The notes under the pieces were generated by a model. The model saw only the letters and a list, made by a program, of their open reading frames with translations. It did no database searches and was not told the DNA's origin. A stretch of 64,000 nucleotides of DNA. Origin: Leifsonia poae (GTDB lineage Bacteria > Actinomycetota > Actinomycetes > Actinomycetales > Microbacteriaceae). Each line of letters opens with the position of its first letter. Within the stretch, counting starts at the first letter, position 1. The stretch covers positions 1,550,001-1,614,000 of the forward strand of contig NZ_JAIHLP010000002.1 in the NCBI RefSeq assembly GCF_020009625.1. Reading direction: 5' to 3'. Below are positions 24,827-35,135 of this stretch, one piece after another. The position numbers were made by a program, and so were the translations under genes.

Positions 24827-25540
24827 CTACTTGATCGAGCCACCCGCGGCGACGATCTTCTGCTCAGCAGAGCCGGAGACCTTGTCGACCGCGACATTCA
24901 GCTTAACCGCAATGTCGCCGTTGCCGAGAACCTTGACCTTCTCGTTCTTGCGAACAGCGCCCTTGGCGACGAGATCGGTGACGGTGACGTCACCGCCCGA
25001 CGGGTAGAGCTCGGCGAGCTTCTCCAGGTTCACGACCTGGTACTCCACACGGAACGGGTTCTTGAAGCCGCGAAGCTTCGGAGCCCGCATGTGGAACGGC
25101 AGCTGACCACCCTGGAAGCCGGGACGCACCGAGTAGCGCGCCTTGGTTCCCTTGGTGCCGCGGCCGGCCGTCTTACCCTTCGAGCCCTCACCGCGTCCGA
25201 CGCGGGTGCGGTCCTTCTTGGATCCGGCGGCGGGGCGCAGGTGGTGGACCTTGAGCACGTGCTCACGGGTCACCGGAGCCTCGGCGGCCTTCTTGGCGGG
25301 AGCCTTCGCAGCCGGCTTCTCAGCCTTGGCAGCGCTGGTCTCGTCCTTCGAAGCGGCGGCGGCCTTGGGGGCAGCAGCCTTCGCGGGCGCCTTCTTCTCG
25401 GCGGCCGGCTTCTCGGCGGCGGCCTTGGGAGCCGCAGCCTTCTTCTCGGCAGCAGCCTTGGGGGCGGCAGCCTTCGCCGGCGCCTTCTTCTCGGCGGCCG
25501 GCTTCTCGGCGGCAGCCTTCTTGGTTGCTTCGTCAGCCAT
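24827..25540 (-). CDS. rplO: 50S ribosomal protein L15 with long Ala/Lys/Pro-rich N-terminal extension
   Basis: 237 residues, against about 145-155 for typical L15. The L15 domain begins near residue 95 ([20 protein letters not shown], then [20 protein letters not shown]). Residues 1-90 are low complexity, built of [19 protein letters not shown] units. The start is credible because the ATG touches the rpmD stop codon. The extension is histone H1-like in composition and probably disordered and basic. It may bind rRNA or simply be tolerated at the surface. Confidence 0.95.
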   Translation of the reverse strand: MADEATKKAAAEKPAAEKKAPAKAAAPKAAAEKKAAAPKAAAEKPAAEKKAPAKAAAPKAAAASKDETSAAKAEKPAAKAPAKKAAEAPVTREHVLKVHHLRPAAGSKKDRTRVGRGEGSKGKTAGRGTKGTKARYSVRPGFQGGQLPFHMRAPKLRGFKNPFRVEYQVVNLEKLAELYPSGGDVTVTDLVAKGAVRKNEKVKVLGNGDIAVKLNVAVDKVSGSAEQKIVAAGGSIK

Positions 25541-25725
25541 TAGTCAATCTCCTCGACCTTGACAAGGTGAGCGACGGTGTTGACGTACCCGCGGTTCTGC
25601 GAGGTGTCCTCACGGACGACGACGTCACCGATGCGCTTCAGACCCAGGCTGCGAAGAGTATCGCGCTGGTTCTGCTTCTCACTTACTTTGGACTTGATCT
25701 GCGTGATCTTCAGACGAGCAGCCAT
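25540..25725 (-). CDS. rpmD: 50S ribosomal protein L30
   Basis: 61 residues, full length for bacterial L30: [20 protein letters not shown] and the [19 protein letters not shown] core. It overlaps rpsE and rplO by single bases at each end. Confidence 0.97.
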   Translation of the reverse strand: MAARLKITQIKSKVSEKQNQRDTLRSLGLKRIGDVVVREDTSQNRGYVNTVAHLVKVEEID

Positions 25726-26441
25726 CAGGCACCTGCCTTCGCGGTCGCGGCGGCCTCGGCCAGCGCTGCCTCAGTACGAAGCAGGCGCGCCGGGGCGACC
25801 TGGTCGTAGTCGAGTCCACGGCGGGCTGCGACGGCACGAGGTTCCTCGAGCTGCTGCAGCGCCGCAACGGTCGCGTGCACGATGTTGATCGTGTTCGACG
25901 AGCCGAGCGACTTGCTGAGGACATCGTGGATTCCGGCGCACTCGAGCACGGCGCGCACAGGACCACCGGCGATAACACCGGTACCGGCGGCGGCGGGGCG
26001 CAGGAGCACCACACCGGCGGCGGCCTCACCCTGAACGGGGTGGGGGATGGTGTTGCCGACGCGAGGAACGCGGAAGAAGTTCTTCTTCGCCTCTTCGACA
26101 CCCTTCGAGATCGCCAGCGGCACCTCACGGGCCTTGCCGTAGCCGACACCGACGAGACCGTTTCCGTCACCGACCACGACGAGGGCGGTGAAGCTGAAAC
26201 GGCGTCCACCCTTGACGACCTTCGAGACGCGGTTGATCGTCACGACGCGCTCGAGGAACTGGCTCTTGTCCTGGTCGCGGCTTCCGCGATCACGGTTGGG
26301 GTTGCGCTCACGGCCGCCGCGGCGAGCCTCACGAGGCTCCTGCGTGCTGGTCGTGGAGGCCGCAGTCTCCACCGGCGCCACGGCGTCGGCTGTCTGCTCA
26401 GAGGCCACGGTCTGCTCCTTGTTGTTCTGTTCGTCGCTCAC
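25725..26441 (-). CDS. rpsE: 30S ribosomal protein S5
   Basis: 238 residues. The S5 core ([20 protein letters not shown] and the [15 protein letters not shown] stretch) begins near residue 63 after an acidic/Arg-rich N-terminal extension. It lies at the mRNA entry tunnel and influences accuracy. It overlaps rplR by 4 nt. Confidence 0.97.
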   Translation of the reverse strand: MSDEQNNKEQTVASEQTADAVAPVETAASTTSTQEPREARRGGRERNPNRDRGSRDQDKSQFLERVVTINRVSKVVKGGRRFSFTALVVVGDGNGLVGVGYGKAREVPLAISKGVEEAKKNFFRVPRVGNTIPHPVQGEAAAGVVLLRPAAAGTGVIAGGPVRAVLECAGIHDVLSKSLGSSNTINIVHATVAALQQLEEPRAVAARRGLDYDQVAPARLLRTEAALAEAAATAKAGA

Positions 26442-26809
26442 AGGTTCAATCCACCCTCTCGAGCTCCTTCGGCGACAGCGGCGACGCGACCCGCGTACTT
26501 GCTGCCACCACGGTCGAATACGACGGCGTCGATGCCCGCGCTCTTGGCACGCTCGGCGACGAGTTCGCCGACCTTGCGGGCCTTGGCGGTCTTGTCACCG
26601 TCGAAGCTGCGGAGGTCGGCCTCCATGGTCGACGCCGACGCGAGGGTGTGACCCTTGCTGTCGTCCACGACCTGCACGAAGACGTGACGGGCCGAACGGT
26701 TGACGACGAGACGGGGACGGACCGCGGTGCCCTCGACCTTCTTGCGAAGGCGGGTGTGGCGACGCGTACGCGCAGCGGTCTTGCTCTTTCCTCTGGTTCC
26801 GAGAGCCAT
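26438..26809 (-). CDS. rplR: 50S ribosomal protein L18
   Basis: 123 residues. [20 protein letters not shown] and the [21 protein letters not shown]-terminal motif identify L18, which binds 5S rRNA with L5. It overlaps rpsE by 4 nt and is 2 nt from rplF. Confidence 0.98.
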   Translation of the reverse strand: MALGTRGKSKTAARTRRHTRLRKKVEGTAVRPRLVVNRSARHVFVQVVDDSKGHTLASASTMEADLRSFDGDKTAKARKVGELVAERAKSAGIDAVVFDRGGSKYAGRVAAVAEGAREGGLNL

Positions 26810-26811
26810 GG

Positions 26812-27348
26812 TTACTTACCAGCCTTTCCGGCCTTGCGACGGACAACCTCGCCGGCGTAGCGCACACCCTTGCCCTTGTAGGGCTCGGGCTTGCGGATCT
26901 TACGGATGTTGGCGGCAACCTCACCGACGGCCTGCTTGTCGATGCCGCTGACGGTGAGCTTGTTGTTGCCCTCCACCGTGAACGTGATGCCCGCGGGCGG
27001 CTCGACGTTGACCGGGTGCGAGAAGCCGAGAGCGAACTCGACGCCCGCGCCCTTCTGGGCCACGCGGTAACCGGTGCCGACGATCTCGAGTCCCTTGGAG
27101 TAGCCCTCGGTGACGCCGATGATCTGGTTGTGGATCAGGGTGCGGGTCAGGCCGTGCAGCGAACGCGAAGCGCGCTCGTCGTCGGGGCGGGTGACGAGCA
27201 CCTTGCCCTCTTCCAGCTTGACCTCGATCGGGGTGGCGACGGTGAGCTGAAGCTCACCCTTCGGCCCCTTGACGGTGACGGCCTGGCCGTCGATCTTCAC
27301 ATCGACCCCGGCAGGGACGTCGATGGGCAGTCTTCCAATACGCGACAT
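26812..27348 (-). CDS. rplF: 50S ribosomal protein L6
   Basis: 178 residues, the normal length. It starts [17 protein letters not shown] and ends with the [20 protein letters not shown] motif near the sarcin-ricin loop. It lies between rpsH and rplR in the spc order. Confidence 0.98.
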   Translation of the reverse strand: MSRIGRLPIDVPAGVDVKIDGQAVTVKGPKGELQLTVATPIEVKLEEGKVLVTRPDDERASRSLHGLTRTLIHNQIIGVTEGYSKGLEIVGTGYRVAQKGAGVEFALGFSHPVNVEPPAGITFTVEGNNKLTVSGIDKQAVGEVAANIRKIRKPEPYKGKGVRYAGEVVRRKAGKAGK

Positions 27349-27354
27349 GACGGA

Positions 27355-27753
27355 CTACCAAACGTAGGCGAGGACTTCCCCACCCACGCCCTTCTTCTCA
27401 GCCTGCCGGTCGGTCAGAAGACCGGAGGAGGTGGACAGGATGGCGACGCCGAGCCCGCCGAGGACCTTGGGGATCTCGGTGGACTTCGCGTAAACGCGGA
27501 GTCCGGGCTTCGAGACGCGCTTGATGCCGGCGATGGAGCGCTCGCGGTTCGGACCGAACTTGAGGCTCAGAGTGAGCGTCTTGCCGACCCGCGCATCCGT
27601 GACCTCCCAGGCGGCGATGTAGCCTTCCGCCTTGAGGATGTCGGCGATGTGCGACTTGAGCTTCGAGTGCGGCATCGACACGGTGTCATGGTGCGCCGAG
27701 TTCGCGTTGCGCAGTCTGGTCAGCATGTCTGCGACCGGATCTGTCATTGTCAT
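27355..27753 (-). CDS. rpsH: 30S ribosomal protein S8
   Basis: 132 residues: [20 protein letters not shown] at the start and the [20 protein letters not shown] motif at the end. S8 is a primary 16S rRNA binder and in E. coli the spc-operon repressor. Here it follows rplE directly, after a 104-nt gap where rpsN sits in many genomes. Confidence 0.98.
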   Translation of the reverse strand: MTMTDPVADMLTRLRNANSAHHDTVSMPHSKLKSHIADILKAEGYIAAWEVTDARVGKTLTLSLKFGPNRERSIAGIKRVSKPGLRVYAKSTEIPKVLGGLGVAILSTSSGLLTDRQAEKKGVGGEVLAYVW

Positions 27754-27822
27754 TGCAGATGTTTCCTTTGGTTCACCAGGTTTCGTTCACCCGTTACACG
27801 AGTGACGACCTGTGGTGGAAGC

Positions 27823-27845
27823 GGGCCGGCCGGATCGGCCGGCCC
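27823..27845 (-). other. perfect 10-bp hairpin between rplE and rpsH
   Basis: GGGCCGGCCG - GAT - CGGCCGGCCC, very stable and 12 nt past the rplE stop. No U-run follows. It lies in the gap that would hold rpsN in other spc operons. Confidence 0.75.
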
Positions 27846-27857
27846 GACAGGGGAGAA

Positions 27858-28445
27858 CTAGTTCGACGCGTCGTTCGAACGGAAGGGGAAGCCGAGCTGC
27901 TTGAGCAGCGCACGGCCCTCTTCGTCGTTCCTCGCGGTGGTCACCACAGTGATGTCCATTCCGCGAACGCGGTCGATCCGGTCCTGATCGATCTCGTGGA
28001 ACATCGCCTGCTCCGTGAGACCGAAGGTGTAGTTGCCCGTGCCGTCGAACTGCTTGTCCGACAGACCGCGGAAGTCGCGGATACGGGGAAGGGCGAGCGA
28101 GAGAAGACGGTCGAGGAACTCCCACATGCGGTCGCCACGCAGCGTGACGTGTGCACCGATCGGCTGACCCTCACGCAGTTTGAACTGCGCGATCGACTTG
28201 CGGGCCTTCGTGACCTGCGGCTTCTGGCCGGTGATCTTGGTGAGGTCGGCGACCGCACCATCCATCACCTTGCCGTCGCGCGCAGCCTCGCCGACACCCA
28301 TGTTGACGACGATCTTCGTCAGACCCGGCACCTGGTGCGGGTTGGTGAAGCCGAGGTCCTTCGCGAGCTGCGCCGAGATCTCGTTCTTGTACTTCTGCTT
28401 GAGACGCGGCTGGATTTTGCCAGCGGCGGTTGCAGTGTCGGTCAT
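27858..28445 (-). CDS. rplE: 50S ribosomal protein L5
   Basis: 195 residues. [20 protein letters not shown] and the [20 protein letters not shown] segment are L5 signatures. It binds 5S rRNA and contacts P-site tRNA. It overlaps rplX by one base. Confidence 0.98.
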   Translation of the reverse strand: MTDTATAAGKIQPRLKQKYKNEISAQLAKDLGFTNPHQVPGLTKIVVNMGVGEAARDGKVMDGAVADLTKITGQKPQVTKARKSIAQFKLREGQPIGAHVTLRGDRMWEFLDRLLSLALPRIRDFRGLSDKQFDGTGNYTFGLTEQAMFHEIDQDRIDRVRGMDITVVTTARNDEEGRALLKQLGFPFRSNDASN

Positions 28446-28807
28446 TACAGGTCCTTACCAGACTTCTTGGCGTAACGAACGCGGACCGTCTTGGCGACGC
28501 CGTCCTTCGTCACGGTCTCCGTGCGGAAGCCGACGCGGGTCGGCTGCTTGGTCTCGGGGTCGACCAGGGCGACGTTCGACACGTGGATCGGGGCCTCGTG
28601 GGTCTCGATGCCGCCGGTCTTGGTGCCGCGCTGGGTCTGTCCGACGCGCACGTGCTTGGTCACGAAGTTCACGCCCTCGACGATGATGCGGTTCTTCTCG
28701 ACCTGCACCTCGATGACCCGACCCTGCTTGCCGCGATCTCCGCCACGAGCCTGGGTCGCACCAGTGATGACCTGCACGAGGTCACCCTTCTTGATGTTCT
28801 TCGCCAT
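28445..28807 (-). CDS. rplX: 50S ribosomal protein L24
   Basis: 120 residues with an N-terminal KOW motif ([20 protein letters not shown]) and [19 protein letters not shown]. It is an assembly initiator of the large subunit. It lies 3 nt from rplN. Confidence 0.98.
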   Translation of the reverse strand: MAKNIKKGDLVQVITGATQARGGDRGKQGRVIEVQVEKNRIIVEGVNFVTKHVRVGQTQRGTKTGGIETHEAPIHVSNVALVDPETKQPTRVGFRTETVTKDGVAKTVRVRYAKKSGKDL

Positions 28808-28810
28808 GAC

Positions 28811-29179
28811 TTAGATAACCTCCGGTGCCAGCGAGATGATCTTCATGAACTTCTTGTCGCGGAGCTCGCGACCGACCGGTCCGAAGATACGGGTGCCGCG
28901 CGGGTCACCGTCGTTCTTCAAGATCACTGCGGCGTTCTCATCGAACTTGATGTACGAGCCGTCCGGGCGACGGGTCTGCTTGACCACACGCACGATGACG
29001 GCCTTGACGACGTCGCCCTTCTTGACGTTGCCGCCCGGAATCGCGTCTTTGACCGTCGCGACGATCGTGTCGCCGAGACCGGCGTAACGACGGCCCGACC
29101 CACCCAGCACGCGGATGGTGAGCAGCTCTTTGGCGCCCGTGTTGTCGGCGACCTTGACTCGGGATTCCTGCTGAATCAT
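28811..29179 (-). CDS. rplN: 50S ribosomal protein L14
   Basis: 122 residues, the invariant L14 length: [20 protein letters not shown] to [12 protein letters not shown]. It overlaps rpsQ by 4 nt (ATGA). Confidence 0.98.
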   Translation of the reverse strand: MIQQESRVKVADNTGAKELLTIRVLGGSGRRYAGLGDTIVATVKDAIPGGNVKKGDVVKAVIVRVVKQTRRPDGSYIKFDENAAVILKNDGDPRGTRIFGPVGRELRDKKFMKIISLAPEVI

Positions 29180-29481
29180 TTGGCCTTCTCCAGAATCTCA
29201 ACCAGGCGCCAGCGCTTCGAGGCACTCAGCGGACGGGTCTCGTTGATGAGAACGAGGTCGCCGATGCCGGCGCTGTTGTTCTCGTCGTGCACCTTCACCT
29301 TGGAGGTACGGCGGATGACCTTGCCGTACAGGGGGTGCTTCACGCGGTCTTCGACCTCGACGACGATGGTCTTGTCCATCTTGTCGCTGGTCACGTACCC
29401 GCGGCGGGCCTTGCGGTATCCACGGACGAGGGCCTCGTCGGCCGCCGACTCCGCGGCCGCAGCCTTGGTGGTCTCAGCCAT
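29176..29481 (-). CDS. rpsQ: 30S ribosomal protein S17
   Basis: 101 residues. An Ala-rich N-terminal extension of about 25 residues precedes the S17 core ([19 protein letters not shown], then [17 protein letters not shown]). It overlaps its neighbours on both sides by 1-4 nt. Confidence 0.97.
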   Translation of the reverse strand: MAETTKAAAAESAADEALVRGYRKARRGYVTSDKMDKTIVVEVEDRVKHPLYGKVIRRTSKVKVHDENNSAGIGDLVLINETRPLSASKRWRLVEILEKAK

Positions 29482-29819
29482 TACTTGGCCTCCTCAGTCT
29501 CGGTCTCGGCCTCGGCTGCCGGAGCAGCCTCCTTCTCGGCCTTGGTCTTCGTGGTCTTCTTCGCGGTCTTCGCGGCGACGACCTCGACGGGGGCCGGGGT
29601 GGGCCGAATGCCGAGTTCACGCTCACGGATGACCGTGTAGATGCGAGCGATGTCGCGCTTCACGGCGCGCAGGCGGCCGTGGCTCTCGAGCTGACCGGTC
29701 GCGGACTGGAAGCGCAGGTTGAACAGCTCTTCCTTGGCCTTCTTCAGCTCGTCGACGAGTCGCTCGTCTTCGAAAGTGTCGAGCTCAGCGGATGCGAGCT
29801 CCTTGGATCCGATCGCCAT
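29481..29819 (-). CDS. rpmC: 50S ribosomal protein L29 with charged C-terminal tail
   Basis: 112 residues against a usual 65-80. The L29 core ([20 protein letters not shown], then [20 protein letters not shown]) spans about 20-75. The remaining 35 residues are a Lys/Thr/Ala/Glu-rich tail ([17 protein letters not shown] and an acidic end). L29 lies at the polypeptide exit next to the signal-recognition-particle site, so the tail would be surface-exposed. Confidence 0.96.
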   Translation of the reverse strand: MAIGSKELASAELDTFEDERLVDELKKAKEELFNLRFQSATGQLESHGRLRAVKRDIARIYTVIRERELGIRPTPAPVEVVAAKTAKKTTKTKAEKEAAPAAEAETETEEAK

Positions 29820-30238
29820 TACGCGTCGCCCTCCTCGCGCTTGATGATGCGTGCCTTGAGGGGCAGCTTGTGGATTGCACGGGTCATGGCCTCACGAGCG
29901 AGCTGCTCGTCGACACCCGAGACCTCGAAGAGGACCCGGCCCGGCTTGACGTTCGCGACCCACCACTCCGGCGAACCCTTACCGGAACCCATGCGGGTTT
30001 CGGCCGGCTTCTTCGTGAGCGGACGGTCGGGATAGATGTTGATCCACACCTTGCCGCCACGCTTGATGTGACGCGTCATGGCGATACGAGCGGACTCGAT
30101 CTGACGGTTGGTCACATAAGCGGGGGTCAGGGCCTGGATGCCGAACTCGCCGAAGCTCACTTTCGTGCCACCAGTGGCCTGGCCGGAACGGCCGGGGTGG
30201 TGCTGCTTGCGGTGCTTGACTCTACGTGGGATCAACAT
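29819..30238 (-). CDS. rplP: 50S ribosomal protein L16
   Basis: 139 residues, normal: [19 protein letters not shown] to [15 protein letters not shown]. It organises the A-site region of 23S rRNA. Its 5' end appears to overlap rpsC by 17 nt, but only because of the probable frameshift at the rpsC end; the true gap would be 2 nt. Confidence 0.98.
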   Translation of the reverse strand: MLIPRRVKHRKQHHPGRSGQATGGTKVSFGEFGIQALTPAYVTNRQIESARIAMTRHIKRGGKVWINIYPDRPLTKKPAETRMGSGKGSPEWWVANVKPGRVLFEVSGVDEQLAREAMTRAIHKLPLKARIIKREEGDA

Positions 30239-31007
30239 GGTTATGCCTCAACTCCTGCGGCGGCCGGCGCGGTCTCGGCGGGGCGTTGCCCCGTCCACCG
30301 CGACGCGGACGGTCGTTGCGCTCGGGGCGGGTCGACTTGGTGTTCGCCTGCTCGCGAGCGAGTTCCTTGTTCGTGATGTCGCCCTTGTAGATCCACACCT
30401 TGACACCGATACGACCGAACGTGGTCTTGGCCTCGTAGAAGCCGTAGTCGATGTTCGCGCGGAGTGTGTGCAGGGGCACGCGGCCCTCGCGGTAGAACTC
30501 CGAGCGGCTCATCTCGGCGCCGCCGAGGCGACCCGAGACCTGGATGCGGACACCCTTGGCGCCGGCGCGCTGGGCACCCTGCAGACCCTTGCGCATCGCG
30601 CGGCGGAAGGCCACGCGGGCGGAGAGCTGCTCGGCGATGCCCTGAGCGACGAGCTGAGCGTCGGCCTCGGGGTTCTTCACCTCGAGGATGTTCAACTGGA
30701 TCTGCTTCTTCGTGAGCTTCTCGAGGTCGGCGCGGATGCGCTCGGCCTCGGCGCCACGGCGACCGATCACGATGCCCGGACGGGCGGTGTGGATGTCGAC
30801 GCGGACGCGGTCACGGGTGCGCTCGATCTCGATGCGCGAGACACCCGCGCGGTCGAGCGACGTCTGCAGCAGACGACGGATCTTGACGTCCTCGGCGACG
30901 AAGTCGCTGTAACGCTGGCCCGGCTTGGTGCTGTCGGAGAACCAACGCGACACGTGGTCGGTGGTGATTCCCAGACGGAAGCCGTATGGATTGACTTTCT
31001 GACCCAT
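30222..31007 (-). CDS. rpsC: 30S ribosomal protein S3, C-terminal tail probably frameshifted
   Basis: 261 residues as read. [20 protein letters not shown] and the KH domain with [17 protein letters not shown] are normal. After RGGRGNAP the frame gives an unusual basic tail that runs 17 nt into rplP. If one more G is placed in the plus-strand run at 30280-30283, the tail becomes [12 protein letters not shown] and stops at TAA 30243-30241, two bases before rplP. That alanine/acidic tail resembles S3 of related genera, so a lost base is likely. The essential domains are unaffected. Confidence 0.95.
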   Translation of the reverse strand: MGQKVNPYGFRLGITTDHVSRWFSDSTKPGQRYSDFVAEDVKIRRLLQTSLDRAGVSRIEIERTRDRVRVDIHTARPGIVIGRRGAEAERIRADLEKLTKKQIQLNILEVKNPEADAQLVAQGIAEQLSARVAFRRAMRKGLQGAQRAGAKGVRIQVSGRLGGAEMSRSEFYREGRVPLHTLRANIDYGFYEAKTTFGRIGVKVWIYKGDITNKELAREQANTKSTRPERNDRPRRGGRGNAPPRPRRPPQELRHNHVDPT

Positions 31008-31398
31008 TACTTGCTCGCCTTCTTCGAAGCCTTGGCAGCCTGGACCTCATCCGGCGTCGCGAGGACGACCGTGATGTGGCTGGTGCGCTTGTTGATGCGG
31101 AAGGCTCGGCCCTGCGCACGCGGCTGGAAACGCTTGAGGGTCGTACCCTCGTCGACGAATGCGCTGCTCACGTACAGGTCCTGCTCGTCCAGGTAGGTGT
31201 TCGAAGCGTCGGCCTTGACTCGCGCATTGGCGATCGCCGAGGCGACGAGCTTGTACACCGGCTCGCTCGCACCCTGCGGGGCGAACTTCAGGATGGCCAG
31301 GGCCTCCTGTGCCTGCTTGCCGCGGATCAGGTTGACGACGCGACGAGCCTTCTGGGGGTCACGCGGATGTGTCGCACGCGTGCGATCGACTCCACCAT
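31007..31398 (-). CDS. rplV: 50S ribosomal protein L22, frameshift near the N-terminus
   Basis: The only long frame (31258-31007, 83 residues) lacks the L22 N-terminus. Upstream, an ATG at 31398 behind GGAGGAG encodes [15 protein letters not shown], the normal start, but it runs out of frame at the plus-strand G-run 31354-31358. One extra base there gives [20 protein letters not shown] and joins the two parts into an L22 of about 130 residues. L22 is essential and lines the exit tunnel, so the real gene is presumably intact and the read is one base short. Confidence 0.93.
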
Positions 31399-31422
31399 TT
31401 CTCTCCTCCTTACGCCACCGCG

Positions 31423-31704
31423 TTAGCGGCGGCGACCCTTCTTGTCGTCCTTCACGTGTCCACGGAAGGTGCGGGTGGGCGCGAACTCGCCGAGCTTGTG
31501 CCCAACCATGGTCTCGGTGACGAACACCGGGATGTGCTTGCGACCGTCGTGCACCGCGATGGTGTGACCCAGCATGGCCGGGACGATCATCGAGCGGCGC
31601 GACCAGGTCTTGATCACGTTCTTGCTGTTGGCCTCATTCGCCACAACGACCTTGCGAAGCAGGTGGTCGTCGACGAAGGGGCCCTTTTTGAGACTGCGTG
31701 GCAT
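31423..31704 (-). CDS. rpsS: 30S ribosomal protein S19
   Basis: 93 residues, the normal length: [19 protein letters not shown] and [20 protein letters not shown]. It lies at the 30S head with S13. It is 24 nt before rplV and 9 nt after rplB. Confidence 0.98.
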   Translation of the reverse strand: MPRSLKKGPFVDDHLLRKVVVANEANSKNVIKTWSRRSMIVPAMLGHTIAVHDGRKHIPVFVTETMVGHKLGEFAPTRTFRGHVKDDKKGRRR

Positions 31705-31713
31705 CTTCTACTC

Positions 31714-32553
31714 CTACTTACGCTTCTTGCCGGCGGTGCGGCGACGAACGATGAGCTTGTCGCTTTCCTTGTTGGGGTGGCGGGTGCGGCCTTCCTTCTG
31801 GCCCCACGGGCTGACCGGGTGGCGTCCACCGGAGGTCTTGCCCTCACCACCACCGTGCGGGTGGTCGACCGGGTTCATGGCGACACCGCGGACGGTCGGG
31901 CGAACGCCCTTCCAGCGCATACGGCCGGCCTTGCCCCAGTTGATGTTCGACTGCTCGGCGTTGCCGACCTCGCCGATGGTGGCGCGGCAGCGGGCATCCA
32001 CGTTGCGGATCTCGCCCGACGGCAGACGGAGCTGCGCGTAGGGACCGTCCTTGGCGACGAGACGAACCGACGCACCGGCGGAGCGGGCCATCTTGGCGCC
32101 ACCGCCCGGCTTCAGCTCGATCGCGTGGATGACGGTACCGGTGGGGATGTTGCGCAGCGGCAGGTTGTTGCCCGGCTTGATGTCCGCTCCGGCGCCCGAC
32201 TCGACGATGTCGCCCTGCGACAGCTTGTTCGGGGCGAGGATGTAGCGCTTGGTGCCGTCCACGAAGTGGAGCAGCGCGATGCGCGCCGTGCGGTTGGGGT
32301 CGTACTCGATGTGTGCGACCTTGGCGTTCACGCCGTCTTTGTCATTGCGACGGAAGTCGATGACACGGTACTGGCGCTTGTGGCCACCACCGATGTGACG
32401 GGTCGTGATGCGACCCTGGTTGTTGCGGCCACCGGTCTTCGAGAGCGGGCGGAGCAGCGACTTCTCGGGCGTCGATCGGGTGATCTCGGCGAAGTCGGCG
32501 ACGCTCGAACCGCGGCGACCGGGGGTCGTGGGCTTGTATTTACGAATAGCCAT
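31714..32553 (-). CDS. rplB: 50S ribosomal protein L2
   Basis: 279 residues. [20 protein letters not shown] and the [20 protein letters not shown] loop, with the invariant His needed for peptidyl transfer, are intact. It is a core protein of the large subunit. Confidence 0.99.
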   Translation of the reverse strand: MAIRKYKPTTPGRRGSSVADFAEITRSTPEKSLLRPLSKTGGRNNQGRITTRHIGGGHKRQYRVIDFRRNDKDGVNAKVAHIEYDPNRTARIALLHFVDGTKRYILAPNKLSQGDIVESGAGADIKPGNNLPLRNIPTGTVIHAIELKPGGGAKMARSAGASVRLVAKDGPYAQLRLPSGEIRNVDARCRATIGEVGNAEQSNINWGKAGRMRWKGVRPTVRGVAMNPVDHPHGGGEGKTSGGRHPVSPWGQKEGRTRHPNKESDKLIVRRRTAGKKRK

Positions 32554-32578
32554 GTCTGTTTTCCTCTAGATCCCGGCC

Positions 32579-32875
32579 TTAGCCAACTGCCGTGAAGATG
32601 TCGATGGAACCGGACTTCAGCGTGACGATCGCACGCTTGGTGTCCTTACGCTTGCCCTGGCCGAACTTGGTGCGGCGGGTCTTGCCCTGACGGTTCAGGG
32701 TGTTGATCGACGCGACCTGGACCTTGAAGATGCTCTCGATGGCGAGCTTGATCTCGGTCTTGTTCGAGCGCGGGTCGACGAGGAAGGTGTACTTGCCTTC
32801 GTCGATCAGGCCATAGCTCTTCTCGGAGACGACGGGGGCGATGATGACGTCGCGCGGGTCCTTGTTGACGGGCAT
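32579..32875 (-). CDS. rplW: 50S ribosomal protein L23
   Basis: 98 residues: [20 protein letters not shown] and the [20 protein letters not shown] motif. It docks trigger factor and SRP at the exit tunnel. It overlaps rplD by one base. Confidence 0.98.
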   Translation of the reverse strand: MPVNKDPRDVIIAPVVSEKSYGLIDEGKYTFLVDPRSNKTEIKLAIESIFKVQVASINTLNRQGKTRRTKFGQGKRKDTKRAIVTLKSGSIDIFTAVG

Positions 32876-33525
32876 TACGCGTTCACCTCTTCCTTGTTGG
32901 ACTTCGACGCGATGAACGCTTCGAGCGCACCCTTGGTGAAGACGATGTCGTCGCTCACCAGAACGTCGTACGCGTTCAGCTGGTCGAAGTGCAGCACGTG
33001 CACGGTCGGGATGTTGCGGACGCTCAGGGCGCTCACCGCATCGTCGCGCTCGAGCACGATGAGCACGTGCTTCGAGGTGGCGACACCGGTCAGGTACTCC
33101 ACGACGGCCTTGGTCGACGGGGTCTCACCGAGGGCGAGCGACTCGACGGCGTGCAGCCGGCTTCCGCGGGCGCGGTCGCTGAGGGCACCGAGCAGGGCGG
33201 CGGCGATCATCTTCTTGGGGGTGCGCTGCGCGTAGCTGCGGGGCACTGGTCCGTGGACGATGCCACCGCCGGTCATCTGAGGGGCGCGGATCGAGCCCTG
33301 ACGAGCGCGACCGGTTCCCTTCTGCTTGAACGGCTTGCGGCCGGCACCGGAGACCTCACCACGACGCTTGGTCTTGTGGGTTCCCTGACGCGCAGCGGCG
33401 AGCTGGGCGACGACCACCTGGTGGATCAGCGGGATGTTGGTCTGAACGTCGAAGAGCTCGGCGGGGAGCTCGACGGAGCCCGCCTTCTTGCCCTTGACGT
33501 CGAGGACGTCAATCGAGGTAGCCAT
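32875..33525 (-). CDS. rplD: 50S ribosomal protein L4
   Basis: 216 residues. The tunnel loop region [20 protein letters not shown] and [20 protein letters not shown] is present. In E. coli L4 represses its own S10 operon; whether it does so here is not shown. It lies 5 nt after rplC. Confidence 0.98.
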   Translation of the reverse strand: MATSIDVLDVKGKKAGSVELPAELFDVQTNIPLIHQVVVAQLAAARQGTHKTKRRGEVSGAGRKPFKQKGTGRARQGSIRAPQMTGGGIVHGPVPRSYAQRTPKKMIAAALLGALSDRARGSRLHAVESLALGETPSTKAVVEYLTGVATSKHVLIVLERDDAVSALSVRNIPTVHVLHFDQLNAYDVLVSDDIVFTKGALEAFIASKSNKEEVNA

Positions 33526-33530
33526 GGAGA

Positions 33531-34190
33531 CTAGGCCCCCTTCACTGCGTTGCGGACGAATACGATGCGGCCACGGGCACCGGGAACGGCTCCCTTGACC
33601 AGCAGGAGGCCCTTCTCGGCGTCGATCGCCTGAACCTTGAGGTTCAAGACCGTGACGCGCTCGCCACCCATGCGACCGGCCATGCGCATGCCCTTGAAGA
33701 CACGGCTCGGGGTCGAGGAGGCGCCGATGGAACCCGGCTTGCGGTGGTTGCGGTGAGCACCGTGCGAGGCGGAGACACCCTTGAAGTTGTGACGCTTCAT
33801 CACACCGGCGAAGCCCTTGCCCTTCGACGTTCCGACGACGTCGACCAGCTGGCCGGCCTCGAAGGTCGCGTCGACGGTCAGCTCCTGGCCGGCGCTGTAG
33901 TCAGCGGCATCGGCGGTGCGGACCTCGGTGAGGTGACGGCGCGGCGTGACGCCGGCCTTGTCGAAGTGTCCGGCGGACGGCTTGTTGACCTTGCGCGGGT
34001 CGATCTGGCCGTAGGCGATCTGAACGGCGTTGTAGCCGTCGACCTCGGGGGTGCGGACCTGGGTCACGACGTTCGGCGTGATCTCGATGACGGTCACGGG
34101 GATGAGCTTGTTGTTCTCATCCCAGACCTGGGTCATTCCGAGCTTCTTGCCGAGGAGGCCACGGGAGGTCTTGGTTTCGATGTTCGACAT
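33531..34190 (-). CDS. rplC: 50S ribosomal protein L3
   Basis: 219 residues from [20 protein letters not shown]; longer upstream extension of the frame overlaps rpsJ and is spurious. It has the [20 protein letters not shown] motif. It reaches into the peptidyl-transferase centre and starts 50S assembly. It lies 11 nt after rpsJ. Confidence 0.98.
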   Translation of the reverse strand: MSNIETKTSRGLLGKKLGMTQVWDENNKLIPVTVIEITPNVVTQVRTPEVDGYNAVQIAYGQIDPRKVNKPSAGHFDKAGVTPRRHLTEVRTADAADYSAGQELTVDATFEAGQLVDVVGTSKGKGFAGVMKRHNFKGVSASHGAHRNHRKPGSIGASSTPSRVFKGMRMAGRMGGERVTVLNLKVQAIDAEKGLLLVKGAVPGARGRIVFVRNAVKGA

Positions 34191-34201
34191 GGCACTCCCC
34201 C

Positions 34202-34510
34202 TTAGAGCTTGATCTCGATGTTGACGTCGGCCGGCAGGTCGAGACGCATGAGCGAGTCGACGGCCTTGGGCGTCGGGTCGATGATGTCGATGAGGCGCTT
34301 GTGTGTGCGCATCTCGAAGTGCTCGCGGCTGTCCTTGTACTTGTGGGGCGAACGGATGACGCACACCACGTTCTTCTCGGTCGGAAGCGGCACGGGGCCG
34401 ACAACGGTCGCGCCCGCACGGGTCACGGTGTCGACGATCTTGCGCGCCGAGGTGTCGATGACCTCGTGGTCGTACGACTTAAGCCGAATGCGGATCTTCT
34501 GTCCCGCCAT
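34202..34510 (-). CDS. rpsJ: 30S ribosomal protein S10
   Basis: 102 residues, the usual length: [20 protein letters not shown], ending VNIEIKL. S10 also acts as the NusE antitermination factor. It is first in the S10 operon, with a long leader region upstream. Confidence 0.98.
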   Translation of the reverse strand: MAGQKIRIRLKSYDHEVIDTSARKIVDTVTRAGATVVGPVPLPTEKNVVCVIRSPHKYKDSREHFEMRTHKRLIDIIDPTPKAVDSLMRLDLPADVNIEIKL

Positions 34511-35135
34511 GTCTGACTCACTCTCTTGTTATGGCGTCTTACGAGCCCGATTCCCGAAGGAGCCGGCCTCGCATTGGACGCAGGTGGCGAACGGGGGCGT
34601 TCGCCGCTGGTCTTTCTTTCACTCTTCTTCTGTCAACTCACCGACCCCCGCGCTCGGGCGTGTCGCCCGTTTCGAGGACAGAGATGACCCGTGTTCTCGA
34701 AGGAGGTCGATTAAGCGTTGCTCTGCTACCCGCGGCCTAACCATCTGCCGCTGATCGAATGAACGACCTCGCGGTGGGCTATGCACTGCCTGGCAGTGAT
34801 CCGTTCGGAGCACGCGCGAGCGCACTCGTTCCGAAGTGTTGAACTAGACAAGTTTGCCAGAGTATTGGCTTCGCTGCAACCCGGGCGTGTCGCGGACGAC
34901 GAAGAGCGGGGCCGTGCGACTGCCCGACCCCGCTCGAATGACGCCTCGCGCCGTCACTCCTTGCTGTTGCCTGTGGTTCCGCTCACGCGGTTCCCGAACT
35001 CTCCGCCCGGGGGCCGGTCAACGGTTCGGCCTGGTTTGCGAGGTTGTGGATACCCATACGCTCTCCCTTGTTCGGCGGTCCGTCCGGTGTGAACGGTGAC
35101 CTTATTCTGCGCCGCTGCGGCGGTGAGGTAAACCC
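34511..35135. other. 625-bp intergenic region upstream of the S10 operon
   Basis: No convincing gene. It should hold the rpsJ promoter and leader, but no hexamer pair stands out. Structures seen: GGCGAACG-4 nt-CGTTCGCC at 34586-34605, within the probable leader about 75 nt before the ATG, and GAGCGGGG-16 nt-CCCCGCTC at 34904-34935, which looks like a terminator stem without a U-run. Short open frames here lack ribosome-binding sites. Confidence 0.6.

Noticed and set aside
34531..35099. Small plus-strand frames in the S10 upstream region
   Set aside because: No ribosome-binding sites, no homology recognised and biased composition; the region is better seen as leader and promoter DNA.
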